Below are positions 1-21,200 of a stretch of 64,000 nucleotides of DNA, piece after piece (within the stretch, counting starts at the first letter, position 1; each line of letters starts with the position of its first letter). Both the position numbers and the translations under genes were made by a program. This DNA comes from Paroedura picta (Eukaryota; Chordata; Lepidosauria; Squamata; Gekkonidae): contig NC_135381.1 in the NCBI RefSeq assembly GCF_049243985.1, positions 17,657,345-17,721,344 on the forward strand, read 5' to 3'. Below the pieces are notes generated by a model. The model was not told where the DNA came from. It worked only from the letters and a program-made list of their open reading frames with translations, and made no database searches.

Positions 1-905
1 TTTAAGACCAACAAAGTTTTATTAAAGACATGAGCTTTCATGCACACGCACACTTCCTCAGACAATGGAACAAGATATAAGAATTAGTAGTAAATTATTA
101 GACTGTCACAACTAATGGCATATTAGTTGTGGTGCTATTTACTAATTTAGTACTAATGTATTCTCTCCTTATATCTGTACTCTTACAATTTTTGTTCCAT
201 TGTCTGTGGAAGTCGGCATGTGCACAAAAAACTCACATCTTGAATAGAACTTTGTTGGTCTTAAAGGACTGGACTCACGTTTTGTTCTGCTGCTTCAGAC
301 CAACACAGCTATCCATCTGAATCTATCTTTACAGAAGGAAGAACAAATTCAGTGGCACCTTTAAGAATGACAAAATTTTATTCAAGGTATGATCTTCTGT
401 ATGCATGCCCACTTCCAGTGATACATTGTCATTTATTCAAGCTATGAGCTTTCCTGTGCACACACTTTCTCAGACACAATGTCATGGAACTGAAGAAATC
501 AGTTCAAACGTATAGAGTGTGAGGATAAATTAACATACAGGATAATTAATTACTTCCATCCCACGATATTGCATCAGAGAACCTGCGCGTGCACACAAAA
601 GCTCATACCATGACTAAATCTTTGTCAATCTTAAAGGTGCCACCGGATTCTAAATTTGTTTTGCTGCTTCAGACCAACACAGTTACCCACCCCCTGAATC
701 TATGTTTATGACACAACAAAATTTTGGGTCCTGTACCACCTTTAACAAAGATTTATTCAAGGTGTGAGCTTTCGTTGTGCATGCACACTTCCTCAGATAT
801 TCCCACCTTGAATAAATCTTTGTTAGTCCTAAAGGTGCTACTGGACTCAATTTTTGTTCTGCTACTTCAGAGCAATACGGCTGCCCACCTGAATCTCTCT
901 TTACG
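1..905. repeat. Three head-to-tail copies of a foldback repeat (possible Penelope-like family)
   Basis: Copies at about 1-325, 350-700 and 718-905. Each has a left arm (CACCTTTAAGACCAACAAAG, then GAGCTTTCGTG, then CTTCCTCAGA) and an inverted right arm (GAATAAATCTTTGTTGGTCT and AAAGGTGCTACTGGACTC), then TTGTTCTGCTGCTTCAGACC. The first copy is cut by the window edge. Copies differ by many point changes, so they are old. Confidence 0.75.
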
Positions 906-924
906 GAAGGCTTCGAGGAAGCCA

Positions 925-10056
<9,132 letters not shown>

Positions 10057-11988
10057 TTCACATCGGCCCATTTCTGCATTGCTGCTTCATTTTCCTGGCT
10101 ATCGCAAGCATCGTTTGAAGTGGGATATGATGACTGTTAATGGTGTGTGGTAAGCATAGCCAGTTGCCCATTTCCCAGCTGTTGTGATTTGACAGCCCTG
10201 TCGTTTGTTTGGAATACATACAGCTGAAGTTGCTTGCTGGTGCTCATATGGACAGTTGCATCATTCAAAATTTAATCACTCCTGGAAGAATTTCGGACCT
10301 TAAGCTGCAGAAGATAAATGAACCCTCCCCCCGGGCATTGCAGCTGGGGGCAAAACATCAACAGTTGCTGCCAAGGTGTCCACAAACAGCATTCTGCTCT
10401 CAAGGCAAATTCTGAGCATCTCCACCACCACAGAGCAACAACGACAAAAAATCCAGTTTTATTTTTCCCTCTGCATGAGGAAAGACTTGATTTTAGAGAG
10501 AATGAATTGTTAAAGCAGCAGTGCATTTTTTGGAATAATAATCTCTAGGCTACATAATTGAAGTTTGTGTTAACAAGACACTTTTTAATGAGTTTGTCAT
10601 TGACCTAGAAACAACTTTGGGATGACAGCAAAGCATCATTTTAAAGTTTTGCACCGCAGTAGAGGCTTTTATTTATAAGTGTGACATCAGACACACGGAC
10701 ATGTCAGTTTGTCGCATCCCTGCCTAAAATTAAACTTGCATCAAGGGATTGATTGCAAAATCATTGAGGACACTTATTTTTAATAACTTTTTAAACGGTC
10801 CCTAGACTTTTAAACAAGATTGTAGAATACATTAATTCTCACACCAGACACACAAGCTTGGGTGAAATGGCACTTTCTGCCTCTTTAAAAACAAAAAAAA
10901 ACAAAACTCCTTGCCAAGCATTGATAATCACTAATTGAGGTCACTGATGTAAATGAAAAGGTATTGTTTAGACTTTTAAACTCTTCTGTGCCCTGCTGTG
11001 TTAACCAAACTGTAGCTTCTTTGCTTTAGGTTTTAAACATTGTCATTGGGAATAGAAATCGCAGAAAGTTGAATAGGCAGTTGAGGAATCAACTCCCTAA
11101 ATGCTCATTTTAAAATCTTTTTAAGGATTTTGGACTTGAGGAACCCCAGGTTCAACTCAGTGTTAAAGTGCCTTAATTTGAGGACGAGAAGGTGCTGATG
11201 GCGTGCAGTTCCAGCAAAGAATTCAGAACTAAACATATTCAGTCTCAAAAGTCTTTCAGTTTGTTGACTTAAAACTGTGGCCACTGGTCTGGAGAAAGCT
11301 CTCTCGGCAAAAGAGAGAGCAGGTTTACTGCCAAACAAGTGTACTGTGAATTAGATTAGCCTCAATGCTCCGGAAAGCGTTTCCGCCTTAGTGGGAGGGA
11401 CCCTCTGCCTTCTGCAATGGAAAGTTCTGCAGCTATTCACTAGAACTCCCAGGTGTCCCTGTTGATTTGTCTTGTTACTGCAGAATAGTACTACTGAGCT
11501 TTGCATTTTGAATATTTAAGCTGCACTAAAAATCAGTCTGCCATAAAATAATCCTGCTACACAGCTAGCCCCAGCATCCTCTCTGGTGATACTGTGTGAC
11601 CCTCCTTGCAGACACTGTGTGGATGCTTTTTAACTTGCTCACCTGCTCCTGGTGCTTCCCAAACATGCTTCCTTAGTTCTGCCAAATAGATACTTGATCC
11701 AGACTCCTCTGCTAAACCCTTTTGAGGATTGTGAAATGGAAAAAAAGAGAGGCATCTATGCAAGAGAGTATTGAGCCTCTCCCATGATCACAAGCCAGAG
11801 TTGTCAGGTGCTTCCAAGGGTTTTCATAGGTTGAGCATCTGATCCCTTTGTGGGAGTGGCCTGCTTCGGGGCTAATCAGTGATGCGTAAGAGCAGCGCAC
11901 TAAGTTGATCACTGGCAAAAATTTACATCACTGTTTCCTTCACTATTTTACTTTAAAAAATAAATGCTGCATTTGCTGTGGTTTATAG

Positions 11989-12360
11989 CAGTGGTCCCCA
12001 ACCCCCGGTCCAGAGACCGGGACCGGTCCGTAGATCAGTCAGTAATGGGCCACAGCTCGTCCTCCTCCCCGGCTGCTGCCTCGAGGGCTGCCCTGCCACT
12101 CTGCCACCAGCTCACCTTTGGTGCTCTCCAGCTACCGCCATGGCTGGGGCTCCCCCTCGGCATGGCATTGCGCAGCTACTGCTGGCAGCACCCCCCAGCG
12201 GGCAGCAGGAAGTCAGGGGCACCGGTGGGAAAGCAAGTGGAGCAGGGGCTCAGGCGGTGGCAGTGACGCCCCTCGGCAAAAGACTACCCCCCCCCCCGGG
12301 CCACAGTAAAATTGTCAAGGGGTGACCGGTCCCTGGTGATAAAAAGGTTGGGGACCACTG
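11989..12360. mobile_element. Non-autonomous hAT element in the CRKL 3'UTR
   Basis: Starts CAGTGGTCCCCAACC and ends with its exact complement. It is flanked by a perfect 8-bp duplication GTTTATAG (11981-11988 and 12361-12368). The body is GC-rich with no transposase. Same family as 47647-48047. Confidence 0.88.
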
Positions 12361-13364
12361 GTTTATAGGATTACTGAGGATTGGGTTAAGGCTATCTCTT
12401 TGCATATACCTGTGCTGTGCCTCAAGGATAATTCTGAGAGCTCATCAGTCTATGCATTATTACATGGGTGTTAAAAGCCTTATAGCGCAGTCCTTAGCAT
12501 GTTTACTCAGAAGCAGATTCCATTGAGAACAATGGGACTTGCTCCCGAGTAAGTGTATGTCAGACTCGTTCAAATTGGTAATTGGCTTAAATTTCTGCTG
12601 TCGAAAAAAAAAGCCTTTGGAAATTTGGCCGCTCTGGTTTGTACCAGTTGGTGCCACTAAGCAAGAGGTGAGTGGGAACTGCTGCCACTGACTAAAGCCC
12701 TAAAGGAAATCAGGATTGTTTACAAATCAGGCAGGAGTACATAAAAGGGAATATCCTGTTTTGGTTGGGGGTTTTGGAGGGGCCATCCCCTGTTTTTATA
12801 AAGGGGTAGAATGCATTCTCTGTACCATTTCATGTGCCTGCAATAATTTTTTTGTATTGTGTAATTAACATTCTGGGACTGAGTAGGCTGTCCTTTCTGT
12901 TTGTTTGTAGTAGGGTTCTCCAGCATCTCCAATGGAACAGGACACACAGCTGCAGGCCTCCTTCATGGGACCAGTAGAAGGTTCTGACTAGCTGTTAAAA
13001 CTGTTTTACTACTTTGTGTCACTAAATGCAAGCATGTCCAGAACTAGTAACCTGTGTTTCTTTTTACAGAGGGAAAGGTGGCCTTGTACTTAAGACAGTC
13101 CTTACTGTGCAAACAGTTTTATGTAACTGAGGTGTCATTTGAATTTGAGGCAATAATGTATTATTCTTAGTCTTATTTGGGGGATCATCATAGTGTGTTT
13201 TTGGTTTGTTTTTTTTTCTCGTGCTACAAATTTAACAGTATTAACTATATTCTTAGAACACATGAAGTGTCTTTCTTAAGATTAGTGCCTTTTCATTGTC
13301 TTAATTTACTTTGCTGTTGGTCCTGTCATCAAGCCAGTGTTCAGTGCCCAGTTTGTATATTCTC

Positions 13365-13370
13365 AATAAA
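13365..13370 (+). terminator. Probable CRKL poly(A) signal AATAAA
   Basis: AATAAA is followed within about 25 bases by a plausible cleavage zone, and soon after by a repeat (about 13480 on) that is unlikely to be UTR. Confidence 0.55.
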
Positions 13371-13479
13371 ACATACATCACCTTGCAGGCAGCAGCATTT
13401 GTCGTCTTTAGTGCTCGTTTTCTTCTTGTGCACAGCAGCAGGGATCCTGATCTTCATGGAAGGCCATCCAGTAGAGCTG

Positions 13480-13620
13480 TAGTGAACCCAGGACCTCCAG
13501 GTTCGGATCACCACTCTGCCACGAAACTTGCTGGATTACTTGGGGCAAGTCTAATGGGGAAATGTATCATACCACCACCCTGAGTTTTAAGAGAAAGGGC
13601 GGGATAAAGATCTAGTAAGG
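13480..13620 (+). repeat. CORE/MIR-like SINE with L2-like tail
   Basis: The wording CAGGTTCGGATCACCACTCTG, CTTGGGGCAAGTCTA and the tail CACCCTGAGTTTTAAG resembles an ancient tRNA-derived SINE with an L2-type 3' end. Degraded. Confidence 0.45.
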
Positions 13621-14640
13621 CTAGATGTGCTTATTATTGGTGCAGTGGGCTGTACAAAGTGTGGCCAAGGCTACAAAAAAGGGGCAGCAGAAAAAATAAT
13701 GCTGGTCTCTGGTGAGGACAGTTGAGGGAATAGAGATTCCTGTTTACATGCTGCTGCGTGCTGTGGTAAGGCTTCGTGAGAGAGAACATGAAGAGAGGTA
13801 GAACACAGGAGAAAGAACACTGTAAATATCTTTGTCATAAAAGAACGTTAAAGTGACAAGGATATGCATGATTTTGTTGCTGCAGTGCCTTGTGGTGAGT
13901 GTGTACACAAAGCACTCTGGTTTGCCCAGTTCTTTCACCTCTTCCTAGGCTGATCTGGAGGGATTTGGGGGCGGTGCTTTGACAGAATGTCGCTCAGAGC
14001 CTGCAGCTGCCGCTCTGGTTAAAATTCTGTTTATGCTTTTTGCAGAGCTAAAGTTCCTTATTTCTAAAGGTAAGGCTGACTGCTTACTTTCACTGCAATA
14101 CTTGGCACTGTAGTTTTCTCCAACTCATGTAAATTCTCCTCCCTTTGAAATGAGTCTGAGCATTTAATATAAACTACAGAATTTCCTATTTTACTTCATT
14201 TATTCCCATATTCCTCGCAAATGGATCCCAAAGTTGCTTATATAATTCACTTTGCTCCCAGTTTATCATCACAACAGCCCTTTGGGGTAGGTTACGCTGA
14301 GTGTATGACTGGCCCAAATTTCATGAGGAGTAATATGATTCAGAGTCTTGCTCCTGTCCTAATACTCAAAAGTCTGACACATCAGGTTTCTAACACTGAG
14401 TCACTGAGTTATGCAGCAAGACATGGAACAGAAAGACACAATGTGGTGTTATTTCTGCTCAGTAGCAGCCCCCAGTAGTCATGCAAAAAAAAACCCCAAT
14501 TTAGACGACTGGGTTCTGAATAAGGAAAGCAGAAAATACAGGGAGGAAGGAAAGCAAGATACAGAAGTCCCTCCTTTCTAATAAGGTAGCAAAAGGAACT
14601 TGCCTGCTGCACTGCTAACTGCAGAAACCAAGAAAAAGAG
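13621..14640. other. Intergenic gap between the CRKL and TBX16 tails
   Basis: About 1.2 kb between the two inferred poly(A) sites. Nothing recognisable beyond low-complexity A- and T-runs. Confidence 0.6.
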
Positions 14641-14662
14641 AGCTCTTCAACATTCGGTGATT

Positions 14663-14668
14663 TTTATT
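14663..14668 (-). terminator. Probable TBX16 poly(A) signal AATAAA
   Basis: TTTATT on the + strand reads AATAAA on the gene strand about 170 bases past the stop codon, implying a short 3'UTR of roughly 190 bases. Confidence 0.7.
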
Positions 14669-14836
14669 GACAGCTAAACTGTACTGCCTAGCGTAAGTCC
14701 CCTACTGACACCTGCCAGCGTGTTTGGTGGAGCTGATGCAGAGGGTTTGTGAACTGCAACACTTCTGCAGCTGGTCCATAGCAGGTTTCAGGAGGGGTCC
14801 TTGGCATTTTTCACTATCAACTTGCCTTCTCCCCCT

Positions 14837-15248
14837 TTACCAGCAGGCATAAGGGAACAAAGAGTATTGGCCCCAGTCTGCCATGCTACCATGGGCAGAC
14901 CCTGAGGCAGCCTGGGTACTGTAGTCTGTGGAAAATGCAGAATAGGTTACAGCCCTATATTGGGCTGGGGGAGAAACCATCCACTGGCTGAGGTTTTGAT
15001 CAGGGGCATAGGGGCTGTACATAGGCCTCCGGAGTCCTGGTTTCCCTGCAGGCTCTCCTGCTGAACTAGCCATTCCGGAGTAATCTTGCGGAGGTGGAAA
15101 AGGGATGGAAAGTGGTGGCAGACCAGGGAAGCCTTCTGAAAGCTGCTTGGCATCCTGCTCAGGAACCATGGCTAAGTCCAGTGTGTGACATCTGGCCCGG
15201 ATGTCCTGGAGAGGTGCTGCCAGTGGACTATCACCCATCTCATGGCAC
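14837..15248 (-). CDS. TBX16: TBX16 coding exon 9 (C-terminal domain and stop)
   Basis: Codes 136 residues to TAA at 14839-14837. The sequence is Pro/Ser/Tyr-rich, as in T-box transactivation tails, and closes with [15 protein letters not shown], resembling the end of VegT/Tbx16 proteins. The acceptor is TGCCGTTTAG. Confidence 0.92.
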
Positions 15249-18200
15249 CTAAACGGCAGAGAGGAAGGGAGATGGGATAAAGACTGGAGTCTACTCATCC
15301 AAAGATAAAAATAACAAAACTGAAATGGGGTTCTTGAGGCAGGAAATTGTAGGGCCAAGTTGCCTCTGCTTGGAACAAGCCTAAAAAAGACGTATCTTTT
15401 TTTTCTTTAGGGATTTATATACTGCCCCTCTCAGTGGTATTGTCTCACGATGGTTTACACCTATAAAATTCAGTAAACTAATACAATAAATAATCACCAG
15501 TTAAAATACAGAAGCAATTTAAAGCTGTTTAAAACCGCAGCTACCATTGTTGCATCAGCAAACAGTAATGATAGCTAGCCAGTTAGATATTACATTTGAA
15601 GGGGTCCCCCCCGAGGGGTCATTTATAAGATGTTACCTTTTTGGATCTTTGATACTGATAGACCCAAATTATATGACTTAAAATATAAAATATAAGGTAT
15701 ATAAAATATAAGAATTTGGTAGTGGGTTGAAGACTTTGTTTGTATCCCTGAAAAAAAAAAACAATTCAGAAATACGTTTACTGAGGAAGTAAAATACGAA
15801 AACGAGGTTTTATACCTAGGAACTCTTTCTGAATAAAACTTTCTGCCATCGCTAGCCTGGAAATTTCTTTCTGTAAGTTCATAAAATCACCATTTCTGTC
15901 AGATGACTGTCTAGCCTCTAATTAAAAACCTCCAAGGAAGGAGAACCCACCACCTCCTGAAGAAGCCTGTTCAACTGAGGAACTACCCTGTCAGGAACAT
16001 CTTCCGGATTTTTAGCTGAAAATTCTTTTGAATTAATTTCAGTGTGGCAGGATATTTTATTAATCTAAGTTATCTGCATGGTTTCTGTTCTGTTTCATGT
16101 GAACCGCCCTGAGCCTTCGGGGAGGGGAAGGAAGGAAGGAAGGAAGGAAGGAAGGAAGGAAGGAAGGAAGGAAGGAAGGAAGGAAGGAAGGAAGGAAGGA
16201 AGGAAGGAAGGAAGGAAGGAAGGAAGGAAGGAAGGAAGGAAGGAAGGAAGGAAGGAAGGAAGGAAGGAAGGAAGGAAGGAAGGAAGAGTCACTGAGGGCT
16301 TTGAAAGTCTGAGGGAAGGGGCTGTGCTGGGTCTGGGAGTGGACAGGGGGCAGGGATCTAAGAAAGGATGTTGAATGGCCAAACAAGGGGTGAGATTTGG
16401 GCAGCATGTTTGACAGCAGTAAGGTAGCTGAGGAATAACAGTGGAAGACCAGAGGGAAAGAAGTTGTGATAGGATTACAGATGGCCAGCATTTTCACCCA
16501 GGGGAGTGTAAAGGAATGGCTACATCTTGCCATGTACATGACTTGGTTATTTTATATATTTATTTATGCTTATATTTATATGAACTGAATAGGGACAGTA
16601 AATGATACTGAAAGGTCAAAGATCAAGCCAAGTGTTCCAGTCTGTTGAAAGGGTGTGTCCATGGATATGGAGATGTTGTCCATGGATGTTGTCCATGGAT
16701 ATGGAGAGTAAGGAGAGGAAAGTTAGGACATGTGGAGTTTCAACCAGAAACATCCAAGCAGGAAGAGCAGTTGAAGATGTGGGACTGAAGGGAGGGAGAA
16801 AGTTGGGAGAGTTTTCTGTGTCAGCAGACAGGTGGCACTAGAAGCCCTGAGATGGAATGAGGTCATTCAGGGATAGTGTGTAGAGCGAATAGAAAAGTTC
16901 CAAGGACAGATCTCTTGGGAAACCCTGCAGAATGCAAAGTTTCCCCCTTGTACAAGCAGGGCATCGGCTAGGAAGGACACCTAAGGACAGTCACAGCAGC
17001 ACTGGGTTGTTCATGGAGTCAGTTAGGAGTTGGTGACAGACTGTATCAAAGACAGCAAAAGTTGCCAAGGTTGAAGAAAGGGCAGATGTTTGGGCTTGGT
17101 AGTGAGGCAACTGCCAGTGATTTCATTGAGGGCCGTTTCCGTGGAGTGACTAGGGTGGAAGTCCCCTTGTTAAGAGAGGAGTTAGAGCACAGGGGGAGTG
17201 AGCTGTAGGACGTTGTGGTTAAGGGGGAGGGAGGATGGCCTTTGGAGAATCGGGACCATATTGCAGTGTATTTGAATACTAGAGAATAATAAGTTGGTCG
17301 TGGCAGAATGAACAAGTCAGCCAGAAGCTGGAAAGGTGGCTCGGCTGAGTAAGGTTAGCAAAATGAAGGAAAGAGGAAGGAAAGCTGAAGTAGGTAGCAG
17401 GCAGGGATGGGGGGAGGAGTGATTGCAGGAAAGAAAATGAATGTCCTTTCATTAGCTTTGTCCTAAGCTCTTGTTGCTCCACAAAGCTAACTCCAGAAGA
17501 ACCCTGATGCAAACAAGTCCTGGGCTCATGGAGTCACAGGAGCTAGGAGGGCAATTTGTGGGTCTCTGCTCAATATTTCTCCCAAGATACTATGAGAAGT
17601 TCTTAAGAAAATTAGTATCTGTAAAGTAGGCTGTCCACCTAATTTGGTGATTCCATCCCCACTTCCCTCACCCTCTGCCCAGAAGTGCCCTGCTGAGTCT
17701 CACCTGTATGCCTGGGAAGATGAAAGTGATGTTGGCACATGCTGCTCTTGGGCAGGTGGCTCTGTGTGCTCCCCTGAATCGGACTCTGTAGGGATACCGT
17801 GGATGCTGTTTTGCTCTGAGACCCAGAAGGGGCAGCTGCTACTAATCGGCATGGCATGGCTTTCTTCCTTCACCACCATGTTCTCACTCCTCTCCAAATC
17901 TGGCAGAGAAGATGACAGAGAGTGAAGACAATAGAAGAGAGAGAAAACCAGTCTGCTTGCAGGCACAACCTCAAGAGTCCTACACTCTCTATTAATAAAA
18001 CATATCCTGCCTTTCGTATCGTTCCAGGCAGTGAGTTTCATCTCCGGTCCCTGCCCTGCTCCAAGTTAGGTTGAGAGAGGCAGAAAAGATGCAAAAGCAG
18101 GACTCAAGGGTCTTTTAAAAAACTGAGAAATGCTACAGTGTTTATCTGTGTTAACAGACCCGCTTTTACAAATGCAAATTAATTTTAAAGTGAAATAATT

Positions 18201-21200
18201 TATCTGCAGGAAATAAACACAGGAATAGGAATTGACAGTATATAAATTGTTTGACAAGCACAGACTGGTGATGAGTATATTAGTAAGAAAAGTATCACAT
18301 CCATCTTCTCCCCACCCTCTTCAGCCCAGTCATGCCTCCAGCCCTCAGTGGGGCCAGACCAATGCAGAATCGGACAAAATAAACAGCACCAATAAACTCG
18401 TTATAAGCTGAGTTGCTTTACATGGTAGATGGGAGGATGGAGGACTCATTTCTCTTAGGCATAGCTCCCCGATATACTTCGTTGTTTTGATAATATTACC
18501 CAGTTCTGCATCAGGTTTGGGTTCTTCCATCAGGGCTCTCTTCTGACCTTTGGCTGAGCTGTTCTTCTGGCCTCGTCCCTCCCTGAGGAAAAAGTACCAA
18601 ATGCTAGAAGTCTGACAAGGCTTCCGTCTGGGTTGTGGACCTCCAAGGCCCTGATAGAAAGGCAAAGGGAACCAATCCAGGACCTAAGAAAAGTTACCAT
18701 GGGGCTGGCCGTCTTTCCCCCAAGACTTAATTTCACACATTGCTGCCCTCAATATGCAGAAAAGTGTATAAGAAAATGGGCAACCAGTGAATGGGCATAC
18801 AAGACCCTGAAATACAGCAGACCGAGCTCCCCAAAACGGGCTCAGCAAGAGGCAAAAGGGAGGGAAGATATTAACCACCATGGACGGTGTTGGAAGAGAC
18901 CTATGGAGAATCCCCAAGGGAACAAACAGGATTTGCCAAGCAGCATGGATGCACGGTCTGGAAGACACCCAGAGGAGCCTGTTACCTGCGTGTGTTCCTC
19001 CCATGTTCTCGGAAGCCTTTTGCAAATGGATTGTTGTAGATCTTGAGTTTTGTGATCTTGAAAGAAAGAACAAGGCGGAGTTATAACCCATATGCCTCTC
19101 TCTGCTTGAAAGTCAAACATCCCTGAAATTGCCTCGCCAAGTCAGTTTGTTGGTCCTCCTAGCTCAGTATTGTCTTCTTGGGATGACAACACTCGGGAAC
19201 ACTGTGTGTGCTCCGGTTCTGACCAGATGTCCTTGGCTCTTCCCAAGCTTCTGCCCACCTGTTTGGGAAGCTGGCCTAGCCTTGCACAGCTTTGTTAAGC
19301 GATAAACACCCATGAACATATGTAGCTGCCTTGTACTGAATTAGACCATTCGTCCATGAGGGTCAGTACTATCTACTCAGACCGAGAGGGGCTGTATTCG
19401 CACACATACACACACCTTCTCATTTTGGTACGCAGTGACAGAGGTGAAGACCGTCTCTGGGAAGCTGAATGTCTGGAAGGGGCTCCAGCGGGCACTGAAC
19501 GGGTCGTCCGCCTGCATGACGTGGAAGCGAGGCTTGTAGCGGTGCATCGAGTGAAGGACAGTCTGGAAGTGGAAGAGAGAAGGGGCTGCCCACAGAGGTC
19601 TCTCCTCAGGACGGCCTTCTGGGCTAGCACAACAGCCTTGCTCATCAGTGGGGAAAAGCACCCAAGGAGTCTAATGGGTCCTTTTCCTCCTCCAAAGACC
19701 TGCCAGGAGATGCCAAGTCTCCCGTTTTTGGAGGCATCCTTCATTTTTACTCAGCATCTGCTATATGTGAGTGGGTCAGGGGTGGGCCAGCTGGTAGCTG
19801 GACAGAAGAAAATTCTGCTGGGCAAGTCTTGTTCCCTTGGTGGGAAGACCAATACTTGTTCACAGAAGCATTTTTTTGAAGAAAGGTACAGATGGTCCGG
19901 GACTGAGCCTTGATACAAAGGAAACCTGAGCACAAAAAGGGCAAGCAGCTTAAAGTGATTTGGGCAGAGCTTTGCTTAAAAGCGGGCTGGAGAAGGAGAC
20001 CGGTCTGTTCCAGACAATGTAAAATAGCAAACAAAGCACCGCCCAAATTACAGAGGAGCTGAGGGTCCCATTTATGCCATGTGGAGAAATTAAAAAAAAA
20101 ACATGGATCAAGGAAGGCGAGAGTCAGAAGGCATTCCCAGGAGCATTTCCTGGAGTGGTTCTGGAAGACTTGCAGAAGAGAACTCTTGGCCACCAGCATT
20201 CCTCACTTAGCAAGACACAGCCCAAAGATGCTGCTTTTGTGAGGAATGTTTAACAGCCACTGGACAGAAAGGGAAGTAAGTGCAGGATTTGAGGCATCAC
20301 ATTAGGCCCTAGGAGTGGGAAAGTAGCCACCCTCACCTGTCTATTTCCATGAATCTTCCCCCCCCCGCGCCCCAATCACTCTGCGACAATAGAGAGGAGG
20401 GCTGTTGGCTTTTCCACCTGGGCCCTGTCCCCCAGCATTTAACCTAACACATCACTCCAGATTTGAGCTTACATGGCCCTGCTGGTCCAAGGTGTTGTTG
20501 GTCAGTTTGAGCTTCTGAAAGGAGATGGGTTCCTTCATCCAGTGACTGCCCAGGGCAGGAGAGTCGGGGTGCACGTACGTCCGACGGGGCAGCTGAGGCT
20601 CTGCTTTGCCAGCCACTTCCCACTGGTCTTTGTTCCACTGGTGGGGAGGAAGGAAAGCATCAAGATGTGTTGCGAGACATGCAATAAACATTCACCTTCC
20701 CGTTCCTCTCCCTACAACAGACGCCCTGTGAGGGAGGTGAGGCTGAGAGAGCCCTGATATTACTGTTCAGTCAGAACAGCTCTACCCAAATAAGTCTCAA
20801 AGTGGTTTACAATCACCTTCCCGTTCCTCTCCCTACAACAGACACCCTGTGAGGGAGGTGAGGCTGAGAGAGCCCTGATATTACTGCTCGGTCAGAACAG
20901 CTCTACCCAAAGCTTCCATTCGCCTTCCCTCACTTTTTTATACCTCACTTTTCACTTCCTCAAAGTGGCTTACAAGTGCCTTCCCTTCCTCTCCCCACAG
21001 CAGATATTCTGTGGGGTAAATGGGGCTGAGAGAGTTCTAAGCTCTGTGAGAACAACTCTAACAGGACTGTGACTGGCCTAAAGTCACCCAGTTGGTTGCA
21101 TGTGGAGGAGCGGGGAATCAAATCCAGCTCTTCAGATTGGAGGCTGCTGCTCTTAAGCACACCTCTATGCGGGCTTTCCCATGGCAGGGGCTCATGGGAA

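Larger units (their letters stand above)
10057..13392 (+). other. CRKL: CRKL 3'UTR (probable extent)
   Basis: From the stop codon to the AATAAA at 13365-13370 there is about 3.3 kb of AT-rich, largely non-repetitive DNA and no other gene. CRKL is known for a long 3'UTR. The exception is a 372-bp hAT element at 11989-12360, which would be transcribed as part of the tail. The 3' end is inferred from the signal only; shorter alternative ends are possible. Confidence 0.6.

Noticed and set aside
16060-16539. Frames reading (FLPS)n or (GRKE)n on both strands
   Set aside because: Pure translation of the GGAA microsatellite.
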